A stretch of 64,000 bases of DNA from Roseobacter cerasinus (lineage in GTDB: Bacteria > Pseudomonadota > Alphaproteobacteria > Rhodobacterales > Rhodobacteraceae), in the NCBI RefSeq assembly GCF_009811755.1, contig NZ_BLIV01000001.1, positions 620,001 through 684,000 on the forward strand. The letters are read 5' to 3'. Each line of letters opens with the position of its first letter. Position 1 is the stretch's first letter. Below, piece after piece: positions 27,451 to 35,996 of this stretch. The notes beneath the pieces are model-generated. The model searched no databases. It saw only the letters and a program-made list of their open reading frames with translations, and was not told where the DNA came from. Made by a program: the position numbers and the translations under genes.

Positions 27451-29763
27451 ATGGACCGCCCAAAAAGCAACTGGCTCGCCCTGAAGCTCTTGCTCTGGGT
27501 TCTGGCGCTCAACGCTTTTCTGTCGCTGATTGCGACTTCGGTCCAGCTTTATCTGAACTTTGACCGTCAAAACCGGGCGCTGGAAGACATCACCCAACAG
27601 GTCGAACGAGGCTTCGGGCAGAGCCTGAGCTTCGCCTTGTGGTCCTTTGATCTGCAGCAGGTCGAACAAATCCTCGACGGGGTCCATTCCGGGGCCGACA
27701 TTGCCACCTTGCGCCTGACCTCTGACCAGGGCCGAACGTGGTTTCGCGGTCCGGAGCGCCCTGACGAGGTTTTGCAGGACAGGGTGATCGAGCTGGTCTA
27801 TACCGACCCCGCGCGCGGGCAAGCGGTGGTGGGTGTGCTTGACGTCGGTCTGAGCCGGGCCCGCATCTGGTCTGAACTCTATGCGCAAGTGCTGGTGCTG
27901 TTCTTCGCCAATCTGGCCAAAACAGGCTTCGCCTCGGTTGCAATACTCCTTGTCTTCCGAAGCCTGGTGAGCCGCCATCTGCGGCAGATCTCGTCATATG
28001 TTTCTCAGCCCTACTGGCTCACCGAAGAGGACAACCTGACGCTGGAGCGCTCTGAAAGCACCCGCGACGATGACCTTGAGGCGATCGTTTCCGCGATCAA
28101 TACAACCCGGGATCGATTTGAGGATTTAGACCGGGAGCGGGCGACAGCATCCCAGCAGCTGCGACTGGTGCTTGATACCACGATGAACGGCATCATCGGC
28201 CTCGATCACAGCGGTGTCGTGAATGTCATCAACCCGGCGGCCCGCCACATGCTTGGTGGCAAATCCGAGAGCACGCCGTTTCCGTGGCCCGAAGCAATCA
28301 AATTCCTCGATATCGCGGATTTACATCCACTGGACGCCTCTGCCGATCCGATCAATCGTGCCCTGGCAGGTCAGTCCTTGCACGGCGAGACACATCTGAT
28401 GACCCGCGCGGGAGAAAGCGAAAACCGTTATGTCAGGGTCAGCAGCACGGTGGTCGAGGACGAGTTGAGTGATCTGCGCTGTGTGATCGTGCTCGACGAT
28501 GTCTCGCAGTTGGAAAAAAACCGCCAACAGATCGAACGGCGCGGACGGCTGGATGCCCTGGGTCAACTCACCGGCGGCATCGCGCATGACTTCAACAATT
28601 TGCTGGCAACGATCCTTTATGCCATGCAGTTGACAAGGGCCGACAACATTTCCCCCAGATCCGACCGGGTCCTTGCGACAGCGCTGAGCGCGGTTGGTCG
28701 GGGCCGGGAGCTGACCGGTCGGCTTCTCGCCTTTGCCAAACGGCAGCCAGGGCTTGCCAAATCGCGCAATGCGTCTGAGATTTTCGGGGAATTTGAAGCG
28801 CTGGTTCGGCCCGCGATCGAGGCAAATGTCGAGCTGTCCTTTGTGCCGCCTGATCCCGATGTTCTGATCTACTGCGATCAGGGGCAGCTGGACAATGCGC
28901 TGCTCAATCTGGTCCTGAACAGCCGCGACGCCATCATGCGCAGCAGCAAGGGCAGCGCCATCATCGTCAAGGCGCGTGGGCTTGATGAATTGGACGCGGA
29001 CCTCATCCTGCGGCGGGAAAACTTACATGCCTACATCACACAAGGCATGAAGCAGGAACACGCGCAGGACGTGGCCCGCCATGATGAAAAGGCCTACCGC
29101 TACGTGGAAATCTCGGTCACCGACGACGGCCCGGGCATGTCAGAGGAGATCAAAAGCCGCGCCATTGACCCCTTCTTCACCACCAAGGACAGCAACTCCG
29201 GGTCCGGCCTCGGGTTGTCGATGGTCTACGGCTTTATCCAGCAGTCAGACGGCGAATTCCGGATTTATTCAGAACTGGGTTTTGGCACCACCATCCGCAT
29301 GATTCTGCCACGCGGCAGCCCCGACAATGAACGCGAAGAGCCGGTTCCACGCCTTCCGGCGCGGCGTGGCACTGGCCAATATGTGCTTGTCGTCGAAGAT
29401 GAGGAAAACCTGATCGCTGTCATGGAAGATCTGATCGAAGAACTGGGGTTCCGCTTCCGTGCGGCACGCTCCGGTCAGGACGCGCTCGATGTTCTCGGCA
29501 GTGGAGTGCCCGTGGACGTGATGCTGACCGATATCGTCATGCCCGGGGGCATCGGCGGCTTTGAACTGGCAAGCAAGGTTCGCAAGTTGCGACCGGATCT
29601 GCCCATCATCTACATGTCGGGCTATACCGGCTTCACCTCTACTGAAATGGGTGACGTGGTTGCGCCCATGCTGCAAAAACCCTGCCCACCCGTGGAATTG
29701 GCCGAAGCGCTCTATGGCGCTCTGGAGCCGAAGGAGAAGGGGGCTAAGGACGCAGAGAGTTGA
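27451..29763 (+). CDS. Hybrid sensor histidine kinase
   Basis: A 770-residue kinase. A membrane helix lies at about 10-32 and a periplasmic region to about 145, followed by a second helix near 149-172. A PAS-like domain begins near 225 (LVLDTTMNGIIGLDHSG). The phosphoacceptor is H379, in GGIAHDFNNLL. The ATPase domain has an N-box (LLNLVLNSRDAI), G1 (DDGPGMSEE) and G2 (GSGLGLSMV) boxes. A C-terminal receiver has D694 in MLTDIVMPGG. The H-D-F-N-N-L form is typical of HWE/NtrB-like hybrid kinases in alphaproteobacteria. It sits between the binding-protein gene and a stand-alone receiver, so signal probably passes binding protein, kinase, receiver. Confidence 0.92.
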   Translation: MDRPKSNWLALKLLLWVLALNAFLSLIATSVQLYLNFDRQNRALEDITQQVERGFGQSLSFALWSFDLQQVEQILDGVHSGADIATLRLTSDQGRTWFRGPERPDEVLQDRVIELVYTDPARGQAVVGVLDVGLSRARIWSELYAQVLVLFFANLAKTGFASVAILLVFRSLVSRHLRQISSYVSQPYWLTEEDNLTLERSESTRDDDLEAIVSAINTTRDRFEDLDRERATASQQLRLVLDTTMNGIIGLDHSGVVNVINPAARHMLGGKSESTPFPWPEAIKFLDIADLHPLDASADPINRALAGQSLHGETHLMTRAGESENRYVRVSSTVVEDELSDLRCVIVLDDVSQLEKNRQQIERRGRLDALGQLTGGIAHDFNNLLATILYAMQLTRADNISPRSDRVLATALSAVGRGRELTGRLLAFAKRQPGLAKSRNASEIFGEFEALVRPAIEANVELSFVPPDPDVLIYCDQGQLDNALLNLVLNSRDAIMRSSKGSAIIVKARGLDELDADLILRRENLHAYITQGMKQEHAQDVARHDEKAYRYVEISVTDDGPGMSEEIKSRAIDPFFTTKDSNSGSGLGLSMVYGFIQQSDGEFRIYSELGFGTTIRMILPRGSPDNEREEPVPRLPARRGTGQYVLVVEDEENLIAVMEDLIEELGFRFRAARSGQDALDVLGSGVPVDVMLTDIVMPGGIGGFELASKVRKLRPDLPIIYMSGYTGFTSTEMGDVVAPMLQKPCPPVELAEALYGALEPKEKGAKDAES

Positions 29764-29859
29764 CGGCTCACCTCTGTACCCTCTAAGCAAGCATACAGCG
29801 TATGAGGATCAGTAAAGACCTGGGGCGAGGCACAACGTAGAAACATGGTGGATTGAAGC

Positions 29860-30279
29860 GTGGCAAAGTTACTGCTGATGGAAGACGATGCGCACTTTGC
29901 GTCTGTGCTGACCGAAGTGTTGCTGGAACAGGGGCATTCGGTGCAGTCCTGCGCATCCGCAACCGAAGCCTTCTCACTGATCTCCGAGAACCGCTTTGAC
30001 CTTCTGATCACCGACATCATCGTGCGCCAGGATAACAGGTCTGTGCCGGATGGTGGCATCTCTCTGATCTCAAGGCTCCGTGGCGCGCTCAGTTGGAACC
30101 TTGAGCCCTGGATGAAGGAAATGCCGATCATCGCGATATCGGGCGCCATTCATAACCAAGGCATGTCCGATCTGCTCAAGATCACGCGGGATCTGGGCGC
30201 GGATATGACCTTGAGCAAGCCGACCGATACCAAGGATCTGCTGGACGCCATCAATCTCTTGCTGCGCAAGTCAAAATAG
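29860..30279 (+). CDS. Single-domain response regulator
   Basis: A 139-residue CheY-like receiver with no output domain. The acidic pocket is E8/D9/D10, the phosphoacceptor is D52 (LLITDII), and the switch Ser and Lys are in IIAISGA and LSKPTD. A GTG start is used at 29860. It follows the hybrid kinase by 96 bases and is probably its downstream or phosphorelay partner. It must act by protein contact, as it has no DNA-binding part. Confidence 0.88.
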   Translation: MAKLLLMEDDAHFASVLTEVLLEQGHSVQSCASATEAFSLISENRFDLLITDIIVRQDNRSVPDGGISLISRLRGALSWNLEPWMKEMPIIAISGAIHNQGMSDLLKITRDLGADMTLSKPTDTKDLLDAINLLLRKSK

Positions 30280-30627
30280 GGTGGCGTCATCAACCGCCAC
30301 CGCAGTTCTCGGCAGCGCCGGGCACCCAATCGTCGCTTTTATCAATTGATGGACCCCAAACGGCCTTCGCTCCCAAACCGGTGAGGGGGATCCGGGCCAA
30401 TGAGGTGCTTTGCACCGATCAGCGTGCAAGTACGGTTTTTCCGCAAATTGCGCATGCTCGCCAGGTTTGCACCAGATGCCACCCCTGCGCAAAAGCAGCA
30501 TAACTCGCTGTAAAATATTCATATTTTTGCGCGGCAGCCGAACGCCTGAACCATCAAAACCATCAGGCTTCGCAGAATCTTAAATTTCTGTTAACCTTAC
30601 GTCATCATGTGAGCGGAGGAGGTGGAG
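30280..30627. other. Gap before the ten-gene operon, probable promoter region
   Basis: No gene supported in 348 bases. The last third is AT-rich (TCTTAAATTTCTGTTAACCTTACG around 30578-30601), unlike the flanking coding sequence, and is the likely promoter of the operon starting at 30628. I could not pick a -35/-10 pair with confidence. Confidence 0.45.
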
Positions 30628-31062
30628 ATGGGCGTAGATGTCCCTGACGACTATGAGATAGACCTCAACCTCAGTGGCGGCACCACAATAGACGGTGACC
30701 TGTCAATGGACACCGACCTGCGCATCCGCGAATTGCCGACCATAGAGTTGCGCGTGCGCGAGCTTCCGGAAGTCAAAATTGGTGTCACGGAACTGCCCAA
30801 AGTGCAACTCGGCGTTGACCCCATCGATTTCTCACTGCGGATCAAGGAAATTCCGGCGATCCGGGCGCATCTGCCTGCGAATTTCAAGGTTGGGTTGTCG
30901 CTCCTCGGGAATGAGCTCCTGGCCATCAACCTCTGCGGCGAAGCGCAGGTGATCACCGAGGACTATGTCCCCAACCCCTGCGAGATCTGCGGCCCGCCGG
31001 GCAATGCGCGCGAGATCGCTGGCAATGTCAGCCGGATCGAGCTGATCGAAGACGATGGCTGA
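30628..31062 (+). CDS. Uncharacterised protein with decapeptide repeats
   Basis: A 144-residue protein, first in a ten-gene operon, with GGAGGAGG just before its ATG. Residues 31-80 form a ten-residue repeat: LRIRELPTIE, LRVRELPEVK, IGVTELPKVQ, then a diverged unit and LRIKEIPAIR. Alternating hydrophobic positions suggest stacked beta strands. A CxxC pair (PCEICG) lies near the C terminus. I know no matching family. It has no signal peptide, so it is probably cytoplasmic. A structural or scaffold role is a guess. Confidence 0.72.
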   Translation: MGVDVPDDYEIDLNLSGGTTIDGDLSMDTDLRIRELPTIELRVRELPEVKIGVTELPKVQLGVDPIDFSLRIKEIPAIRAHLPANFKVGLSLLGNELLAINLCGEAQVITEDYVPNPCEICGPPGNAREIAGNVSRIELIEDDG

Positions 31063-31765
31063 GCTGAAAGAGAGCATCACCCTGCGCAGGGGCCGCGCGA
31101 TGGCACCGTTTGAGGTGGCCGAGCCGCAGGCGGGTGTCCTCAAGCTGGGCGGCGCTTTGAAGACAGCGATGGGGGCGGAGCTGCGCGCACGGCTGATCCC
31201 GCGCAAAGGTCTGACGCGCATAGCGGCGCGCATCGACAAAACGGCACCTCCGGGGCGGCACACGGCCACACTGGTGACCGAGGACGGCGAATACCCCGTC
31301 ACCGTGGACGTTCCAGTGCGCGAAAAGCTACGCATCTCACCAGGGTCAATCAGCATCACCGGGCGACCAGGCACGCGGGTCACAGCGCAATTCACCCTCT
31401 CGAACCGGGGCAACGTGGCCTTGCCTGTCCCAAACGGGGGCGTGGGCGGGCTCTTTGCCTCTGACGGGGTGGCGGGCGCGTTTTCGGCGGCCTATGCCTC
31501 GGATGCCGAGGCGCCCCTGGAGGTCTTTGGCGAATTCATTCAAGGCCTGCGCCGGTCCTATCTGGGGCTTATGCGGTTGAAGTTCACGTCAAAGGACAAG
31601 GGCAATCTGTCACCGGGCCAGAGCCGCGCGCTGTCGGGCGAGTTTGCCATACCGGCACCGTTGAATGACGCCACGCAGTTGGGTGCGGGCCGCAAGTTCC
31701 ACACCACCATCGCCATGCCACATCTGCGCCTTGTGGCCCGTCTGACCCTGAGCGCTCCGAAATAG
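31055..31765 (+). CDS. Uncharacterised protein with two beta-sandwich (NEW3/Ig-like) domains
   Basis: A 236-residue protein overlapping the previous gene by 8 bases. Two stretches have the pattern of immunoglobulin-like or NEW3 beta sandwiches: about 40-95 (PPGRHTATLVTEDGEYPVTV) and about 97-225 (ISPGSISITGRPGTRVTAQF, SNRGNVALPVPNG). No signal peptide or catalytic motif is visible. The family is unknown to me. Its beta domains resemble those of three later proteins in the operon. Confidence 0.7.
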   Translation: MAELKESITLRRGRAMAPFEVAEPQAGVLKLGGALKTAMGAELRARLIPRKGLTRIAARIDKTAPPGRHTATLVTEDGEYPVTVDVPVREKLRISPGSISITGRPGTRVTAQFTLSNRGNVALPVPNGGVGGLFASDGVAGAFSAAYASDAEAPLEVFGEFIQGLRRSYLGLMRLKFTSKDKGNLSPGQSRALSGEFAIPAPLNDATQLGAGRKFHTTIAMPHLRLVARLTLSAPK

Positions 31766-31779
31766 AAAGGGGACCGCCC

Positions 31780-32409
31780 ATGACAAAGAGTAAGATGACC
31801 ATGCGAGACGTACGCCAGAGTATGGACAGTATGTCGGACATGATGGTCCGCCAGATGGACCTGACCGGCGAGTTGGTCGACAGCCTGGCAGGCACGGCGC
31901 AACGGTTTCTCTCCACGCTCTCGGCGGGGCAGTCCTCGAACTGCTGCGACATCCCAGAGCCGTGCTGGATGCCGAAAGATCTGGGCGAGGTGCATTGCCA
32001 GCTCTGCGCGGGCAGCACCGGGATTGTCGAGATCCGCATCACCAACACCGATTTCCGCCCGCGCAATTTCACGCTGGCGGCGGCTGGGCCCGATGCCGGG
32101 CGGGTCAAGCTGACGCCAAACAGTTTTGCGCTGGGACCGAAGGAGCGGCGCACGGTGCGCGCGCAGTTTGACACCAAACTCGATGACGGGGTGCATTGCG
32201 CGGAATTCGAAGCGCTGATCTGGGTGGTGGGCTGCAACAGTCATTACCTGCGCTGGACCATTGAGGTCGGCAAGACCGAGCGCGCCTGCTGTCATCACGT
32301 GGAGGTCTTCGACCAGCCGGATTATGAGCATCATTGGTATGATCATTTCTATTGCGTGCGGCCCTGTTACGGCCGCTCGGTGCGCCCGGGCAGCGGGATC
32401 AAAGGGTGA
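31780..32409 (+). CDS. Uncharacterised Cys/His-rich protein with helical N terminus
   Basis: A 209-residue protein. Residues 1-48 form a Met-rich amphipathic helix. Eleven cysteines follow (55, 56, 62, 73, 76, 140, 152, 170, 171, 192, 196), with CQLC at 73-76 and a His-rich tail (CCHHVEVF, HHWYDHFYC). Residues about 80-165 look like an Ig-like beta sandwich (GIVEIRITNTDFRPRNFTL). Metal binding or disulfide crosslinking is possible. AAAGGGG precedes the ATG. Family unknown. Confidence 0.7.
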   Translation: MTKSKMTMRDVRQSMDSMSDMMVRQMDLTGELVDSLAGTAQRFLSTLSAGQSSNCCDIPEPCWMPKDLGEVHCQLCAGSTGIVEIRITNTDFRPRNFTLAAAGPDAGRVKLTPNSFALGPKERRTVRAQFDTKLDDGVHCAEFEALIWVVGCNSHYLRWTIEVGKTERACCHHVEVFDQPDYEHHWYDHFYCVRPCYGRSVRPGSGIKG

Positions 32410-32412
32410 TCC

Positions 32413-32922
32413 ATGTCGAACTCACAGATGAAAGACCTTTTCAGCCAGGCCATGCGCCTGAACATGAAGTATTATTCCGGATTATTTGACGTCACGAAGG
32501 ATTACCTGGGCGCGCTGCGGACGCTGGCGGAGCAAGGGCTCGAGACCGATGTGGCGCGGCCTGTTCCGCCGACGGCGCCACCGGCGGTGCCCGCGATCCA
32601 GCCCCTGATCCTTGCCGCCCCAGCGGGCAAGGAGGCAGCGGCCAGCTTTGCGGTCACGAACAACACCGGGCAGGAGGTGGCGGCGGACCCTGAGGTCTCG
32701 GAGAACCTGAGGGCAGCGGGCGTCGTGGCCGAACCGGCGGGCCGGATGGTCGCGCATGGGGAAGACGTGGTCTTCACGCTGAAGGGCAAGCCGACGTCGA
32801 AGATGAAACTCGATGAGGACATCCATGGCACGGTCAGCGTGCGCCCCTTCGGGGATCGTGAGATTCCGGTGGTGCTGCGCCGCTTGCGCGCGCCCGCCAA
32901 AGCGAAGGCAAAGACCGCGTGA
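32413..32922 (+). CDS. Uncharacterised protein: helix, beta domain, Lys/Ala tail
   Basis: A 169-residue protein. The N-terminal helix (about 3-45, MKDLFSQAMRLNMKYYSG, LFDVTKDYLGALRTLAEQ) resembles the amphipathic helices of phasins. A Pro/Ala linker leads to a beta-type domain (about 70-155), and the chain ends in APAKAKAKTA. The same plan recurs in the protein at 34834-35421. It starts 3 bases after its upstream neighbour and overlaps the methyltransferase by 4. Family unknown. Confidence 0.7.
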   Translation: MSNSQMKDLFSQAMRLNMKYYSGLFDVTKDYLGALRTLAEQGLETDVARPVPPTAPPAVPAIQPLILAAPAGKEAAASFAVTNNTGQEVAADPEVSENLRAAGVVAEPAGRMVAHGEDVVFTLKGKPTSKMKLDEDIHGTVSVRPFGDREIPVVLRRLRAPAKAKAKTA

Positions 32923-33758
32923 GCGCGCCGGGTGGCATCATGGCCGAAGGCGTGCTGGTGCAGGCGATGCACCTCTATTCCGCGCTGGTGATGAAGCCCT
33001 ATGAACAGGGCCGCAATGCGGGACTGATCGAGCGCACGACGCTGGGCACCCTGCCCCAACCGCTCGATCGGAATGGCCTCGGCCCGCATTTCTCCAAGAA
33101 ATACCCCAAGCCGGTGCTTTTGGGGCGCGCAACCGAGAATGACGCGCTGGTCTCCGAGTTTGACCGCATGGGCGAGATTTACGACGCCTATGTGCGCCCT
33201 TTCTCGACGCCGATCATGAATGCCGCCGTGGAGGAGCTGTCGGCCTGGATCAAGCCGGATTTCCGGCTGCTGGACGCGGGCTGTGGCGCGGGGCGCGAGC
33301 TCTGTCGCCTATCGCAGATGGTGCCAGATGGTGAAGCGGTCGGCATTGATCTGGCGGCGGGGATGGTCAATGCCGCCTATGCCTCGGCCCGTGCAAAAGC
33401 CTTTGATCATACAGCGTTCTTTCAATCTGACGTGGGCGATTTGCCCGAGGTCTTCACCGGGCAGTTCGATCTGGTCTATTCCTGTCTGGCGCATCACCAC
33501 TACCCCGACCCGCCCGCTGCCACGCGCGAGATCTTCCGTGCCCTGCGCCCGGGCGGCTACTACACGGTGATCGACGCGGGCCCCGAATGGTTCGTGAAAC
33601 GCTCCTCCGGGCTCGCGCTCTGGGCCGATCCGGGCTGGATCGGATTTCACACGCCCGAGCAATTTATGGCGCTCTTCGAGGCGGCGGGGTTCGAGACCAC
33701 CGGCTGGATCGACCTTGTGCCCGGTTTCGGCATCGCCTGCGCGCAGAAGCCCCTTTGA
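32919..33758 (+). CDS. SAM-dependent class I methyltransferase
   Basis: A 279-residue protein with the SAM-binding motif I LLDAGCGAGRELC, then an acidic GIDLAAGMV motif II and a YSCLAHHHYPDP motif. A GTG start at 32919 gives a 4-base overlap with the previous gene; an ATG at 32940 would be seven residues shorter. It overlaps the prenyl synthase start by 4 bases as TTGA. Methyl acceptor unknown; an isoprenoid lipid is suggested by the neighbour. Confidence 0.87.
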   Translation: MSAPGGIMAEGVLVQAMHLYSALVMKPYEQGRNAGLIERTTLGTLPQPLDRNGLGPHFSKKYPKPVLLGRATENDALVSEFDRMGEIYDAYVRPFSTPIMNAAVEELSAWIKPDFRLLDAGCGAGRELCRLSQMVPDGEAVGIDLAAGMVNAAYASARAKAFDHTAFFQSDVGDLPEVFTGQFDLVYSCLAHHHYPDPPAATREIFRALRPGGYYTVIDAGPEWFVKRSSGLALWADPGWIGFHTPEQFMALFEAAGFETTGWIDLVPGFGIACAQKPL

Positions 33759-34822
33759 CCACGCCGGACTACGACCGGGCCCTCATCGAGCAGGCCCTCA
33801 AAACCGCAAGGACCCGGACCGAAAAGGCAATGACCCGGTTTTTTGATGCTCGGCGCGAAACGGGGATGGATGTGCTCTACGATCAGATCAGCGATTATCC
33901 GTTTCGCGTTGGCAAAGGCCTGCGGCCCGCGCTGGTCTATGCCGCCTGCCAGGGCATGGGCGGCACCGAAGCACAGGCCGAAAACACCGCGACGGCCATC
34001 GAGCTCTTCCACAATGGCGCGCTGGTGCATGACGATATCGAGGATATCTCCGATTTCCGGCGCGGGGATGAGACGCTCTTTCGCCGCCACGGGGTCCCCA
34101 TTGCGATCAACACCGGCGATGCGACCTTCGTGTTTTGCCTCTCGCTGCTGCTCGACAATGTCGAACAGCTCGGCGTGCGCAAGGCGATGCGCATCCTCAA
34201 GGATTTCGAACGGCTAAGCCGAGAATCCGTCGAAGGGCAGGCCATTGAACTCGACTGGATCCACAACGCACGCTTCGATCTCGATAGTGAAGACTACCTG
34301 CGCATGGCCTACAAAAAAACCTGCTGGTACACGATGATCGCGCCCTTGCGGCTGGGTGTCGTGGCCGGGTCCGGCCCGTCGATGGTGGCCGATCTCGAAG
34401 ACGCGCTGATCGAAGTGATGGAACTGGGCTATCTCGCGGGCATCGGCTTTCAGGTGCAGGATGACCTGCTGAACCTGACTGCCGACGAAGTGCTCTATGG
34501 CAAAGAGATCAGCGGGGATCTCTACGAAGGCAAGCGCACCATCATGCTGCTGCATTTCCTGCGCACGGCCCCCAAGCGCCAGCGCACCCGGGCGATCAAG
34601 CTGCTGACCCAGCCACGCGCGGAGAAGGAGCCCGACGAGGTGCGCTGGCTGCTGCAGGCCATGCACGAAGCAGGCTCCATCGACCACGGGCGCGAGCTGG
34701 CGCAGGATTTCATCACCCGGGCTTTGACATTCGAAGCGGAGGGGCTGCGCTTCATGGCAGAGACCCGCCACCGCCAATTCCTGCGCGAAGTGCTGAAATA
34801 CGTGATTGCAAGACTTAAGTAA
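33755..34822 (+). CDS. Polyprenyl synthetase family protein (trans-isoprenyl diphosphate synthase type)
   Basis: A 355-residue all-helical class I isoprenoid enzyme. The first Asp-rich motif is DDIED at 93-97 (context LVHDDIEDISDFRRGDE). The second is DDLLN at 236-240, with the last Asp replaced by Asn. GQAIELDW and KKTCWYT blocks fit the family. A TTG at 33755 overlapping the methyltransferase stop is the best start; the open frame runs back into that gene. It is longer than bacterial FPP/GGPP synthases (about 290-300). It could make a C15-C20+ diphosphate, or be a related class I terpene enzyme. Confidence 0.85.
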   Translation: MTTPDYDRALIEQALKTARTRTEKAMTRFFDARRETGMDVLYDQISDYPFRVGKGLRPALVYAACQGMGGTEAQAENTATAIELFHNGALVHDDIEDISDFRRGDETLFRRHGVPIAINTGDATFVFCLSLLLDNVEQLGVRKAMRILKDFERLSRESVEGQAIELDWIHNARFDLDSEDYLRMAYKKTCWYTMIAPLRLGVVAGSGPSMVADLEDALIEVMELGYLAGIGFQVQDDLLNLTADEVLYGKEISGDLYEGKRTIMLLHFLRTAPKRQRTRAIKLLTQPRAEKEPDEVRWLLQAMHEAGSIDHGRELAQDFITRALTFEAEGLRFMAETRHRQFLREVLKYVIARLK

Positions 34823-34833
34823 GAGGGACCGAC

Positions 34834-35421
34834 ATGCCACATGACCACGACCACGGGAGCACGCCTTCGAGCCCGTTTGAGGAGCTGATGAAACTGCAAA
34901 GCGCATTTCAGCAGAGCCTGAGCCAGGCGACGATGCAGTATCTGCGGCAGCTGCAGGGTATCGTTGGGCCGGTCACCCCCGGCACCGTGGTGCAGCAGGT
35001 GGAGGGGACAGGCGTCACGCTCAAACTGCGCCCGGGCGGACAGGCGAAGGCATTGGTGAACGTGGAGAACCGCCAGCGCGTGCACTCCATGGTGACGCCG
35101 ATGATCACGCCGCTGGTCTCGGACACCGGGGCCACGTGGTTCGCGCAAACGGCATTCACACCGCCCACAGCGCTGCTGGCGACGGATGAGGTGTTGGACT
35201 TCGCGCTGGTGCTGGAGGCGCCGAAGGATATGCCCGTGGGGGTCTATCGCGGGGCGGTGCTGATCTATGGCTGCAGCGACGGGGTGGTGCCGCTGGAGGT
35301 GACCGTGGCGAAACAGGCGGCGAAGCGCAAAGCCGCCCCGGCTGCTGCCAAAGCCAAGACAGCGGCAAAGAAAGCACCTGCGAGGAAGCCCGCTGCCCGC
35401 AAACCCACCAAAGCGTCCTGA
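34834..35421 (+). CDS. Uncharacterised protein: helix, beta domain, long Lys/Ala/Pro tail
   Basis: A 195-residue protein. A His-rich start (MPHDHDHG), an amphipathic helix at about 13-45, a beta-sandwich-like domain at about 58-155 and a highly basic tail at 158-195 (KAAPAAAKAKTAAKKAPARK). Such tails occur in PhaF-type phasins and histone H1-like proteins and can bind DNA or other polyanions. The plan matches 32413-32922. Eleven bases separate it from the prenyl synthase. No known family recognised. Confidence 0.7.
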   Translation: MPHDHDHGSTPSSPFEELMKLQSAFQQSLSQATMQYLRQLQGIVGPVTPGTVVQQVEGTGVTLKLRPGGQAKALVNVENRQRVHSMVTPMITPLVSDTGATWFAQTAFTPPTALLATDEVLDFALVLEAPKDMPVGVYRGAVLIYGCSDGVVPLEVTVAKQAAKRKAAPAAAKAKTAAKKAPARKPAARKPTKAS

Positions 35422-35426
35422 GGAGT

Positions 35427-35996
35427 ATGACCATGGCCAACAGCGCACACATTCGCCTCATTGACCCGCCCGAGGACGCGGGGCGCACCACGGCGAGCCT
35501 GTTTTCCTCGCTCGCCAGCAGGCTCATCGCACTACACTATACGTCCGGTGTCAGCGTCATCGGCTCCACCCTCGCGGGGCTCGCCGAGGCGGGCCGCGAG
35601 ATTTCGAAGACTGCGGAGGGCGCGCGTATCCGCCGAGCGCTGGAGGCAAGCGCGGTCAAGGACAACGGCGAGCTTTTGTGGAGCGCCCTTCGGGTGACCG
35701 GCTGGACCGAAGGCATGCCAGCCGCCCCTGTGCTCGACCACATCCGAAACGACCTCGCCTTGCTGCTCGCCGATGATCTGGCCGAGACGATTGATAACGT
35801 GCCCGCGCCGCTGGAGAACAAGGTGCATCGCAGCAAGACGGTGCCGCCAGCGATCACCTTCATCGACACGCTGATGGGCCTGTGGATCCATTCACGCGAG
35901 ATCGTGCAATCGGTTGAGGCGCTGGCCCGTAGCGCACCTGAGCGGGACGACATCGAGCCCGGGGACGCGGTGCACAGCGGCCCGATCCTGCGGTGA
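35427..35996 (+). CDS. Uncharacterised helical protein of the operon
   Basis: A 189-residue, mostly helical soluble protein with no signal peptide, membrane segment or catalytic motif I can see. The N-terminal half (SLFSSLASRLIALHYTSGVS) is amphipathic. It overlaps the CrtC-like gene by 4 bases (GTGA). Function unknown. Confidence 0.65.
   Translation: MTMANSAHIRLIDPPEDAGRTTASLFSSLASRLIALHYTSGVSVIGSTLAGLAEAGREISKTAEGARIRRALEASAVKDNGELLWSALRVTGWTEGMPAAPVLDHIRNDLALLLADDLAETIDNVPAPLENKVHRSKTVPPAITFIDTLMGLWIHSREIVQSVEALARSAPERDDIEPGDAVHSGPILR

Noticed and set aside
30271-30522. An 83-codon minus-strand frame in the gap before the ten-gene operon.
   Set aside because: It overlaps the receiver gene's 3' end and shows no family resemblance or ribosome-binding site.
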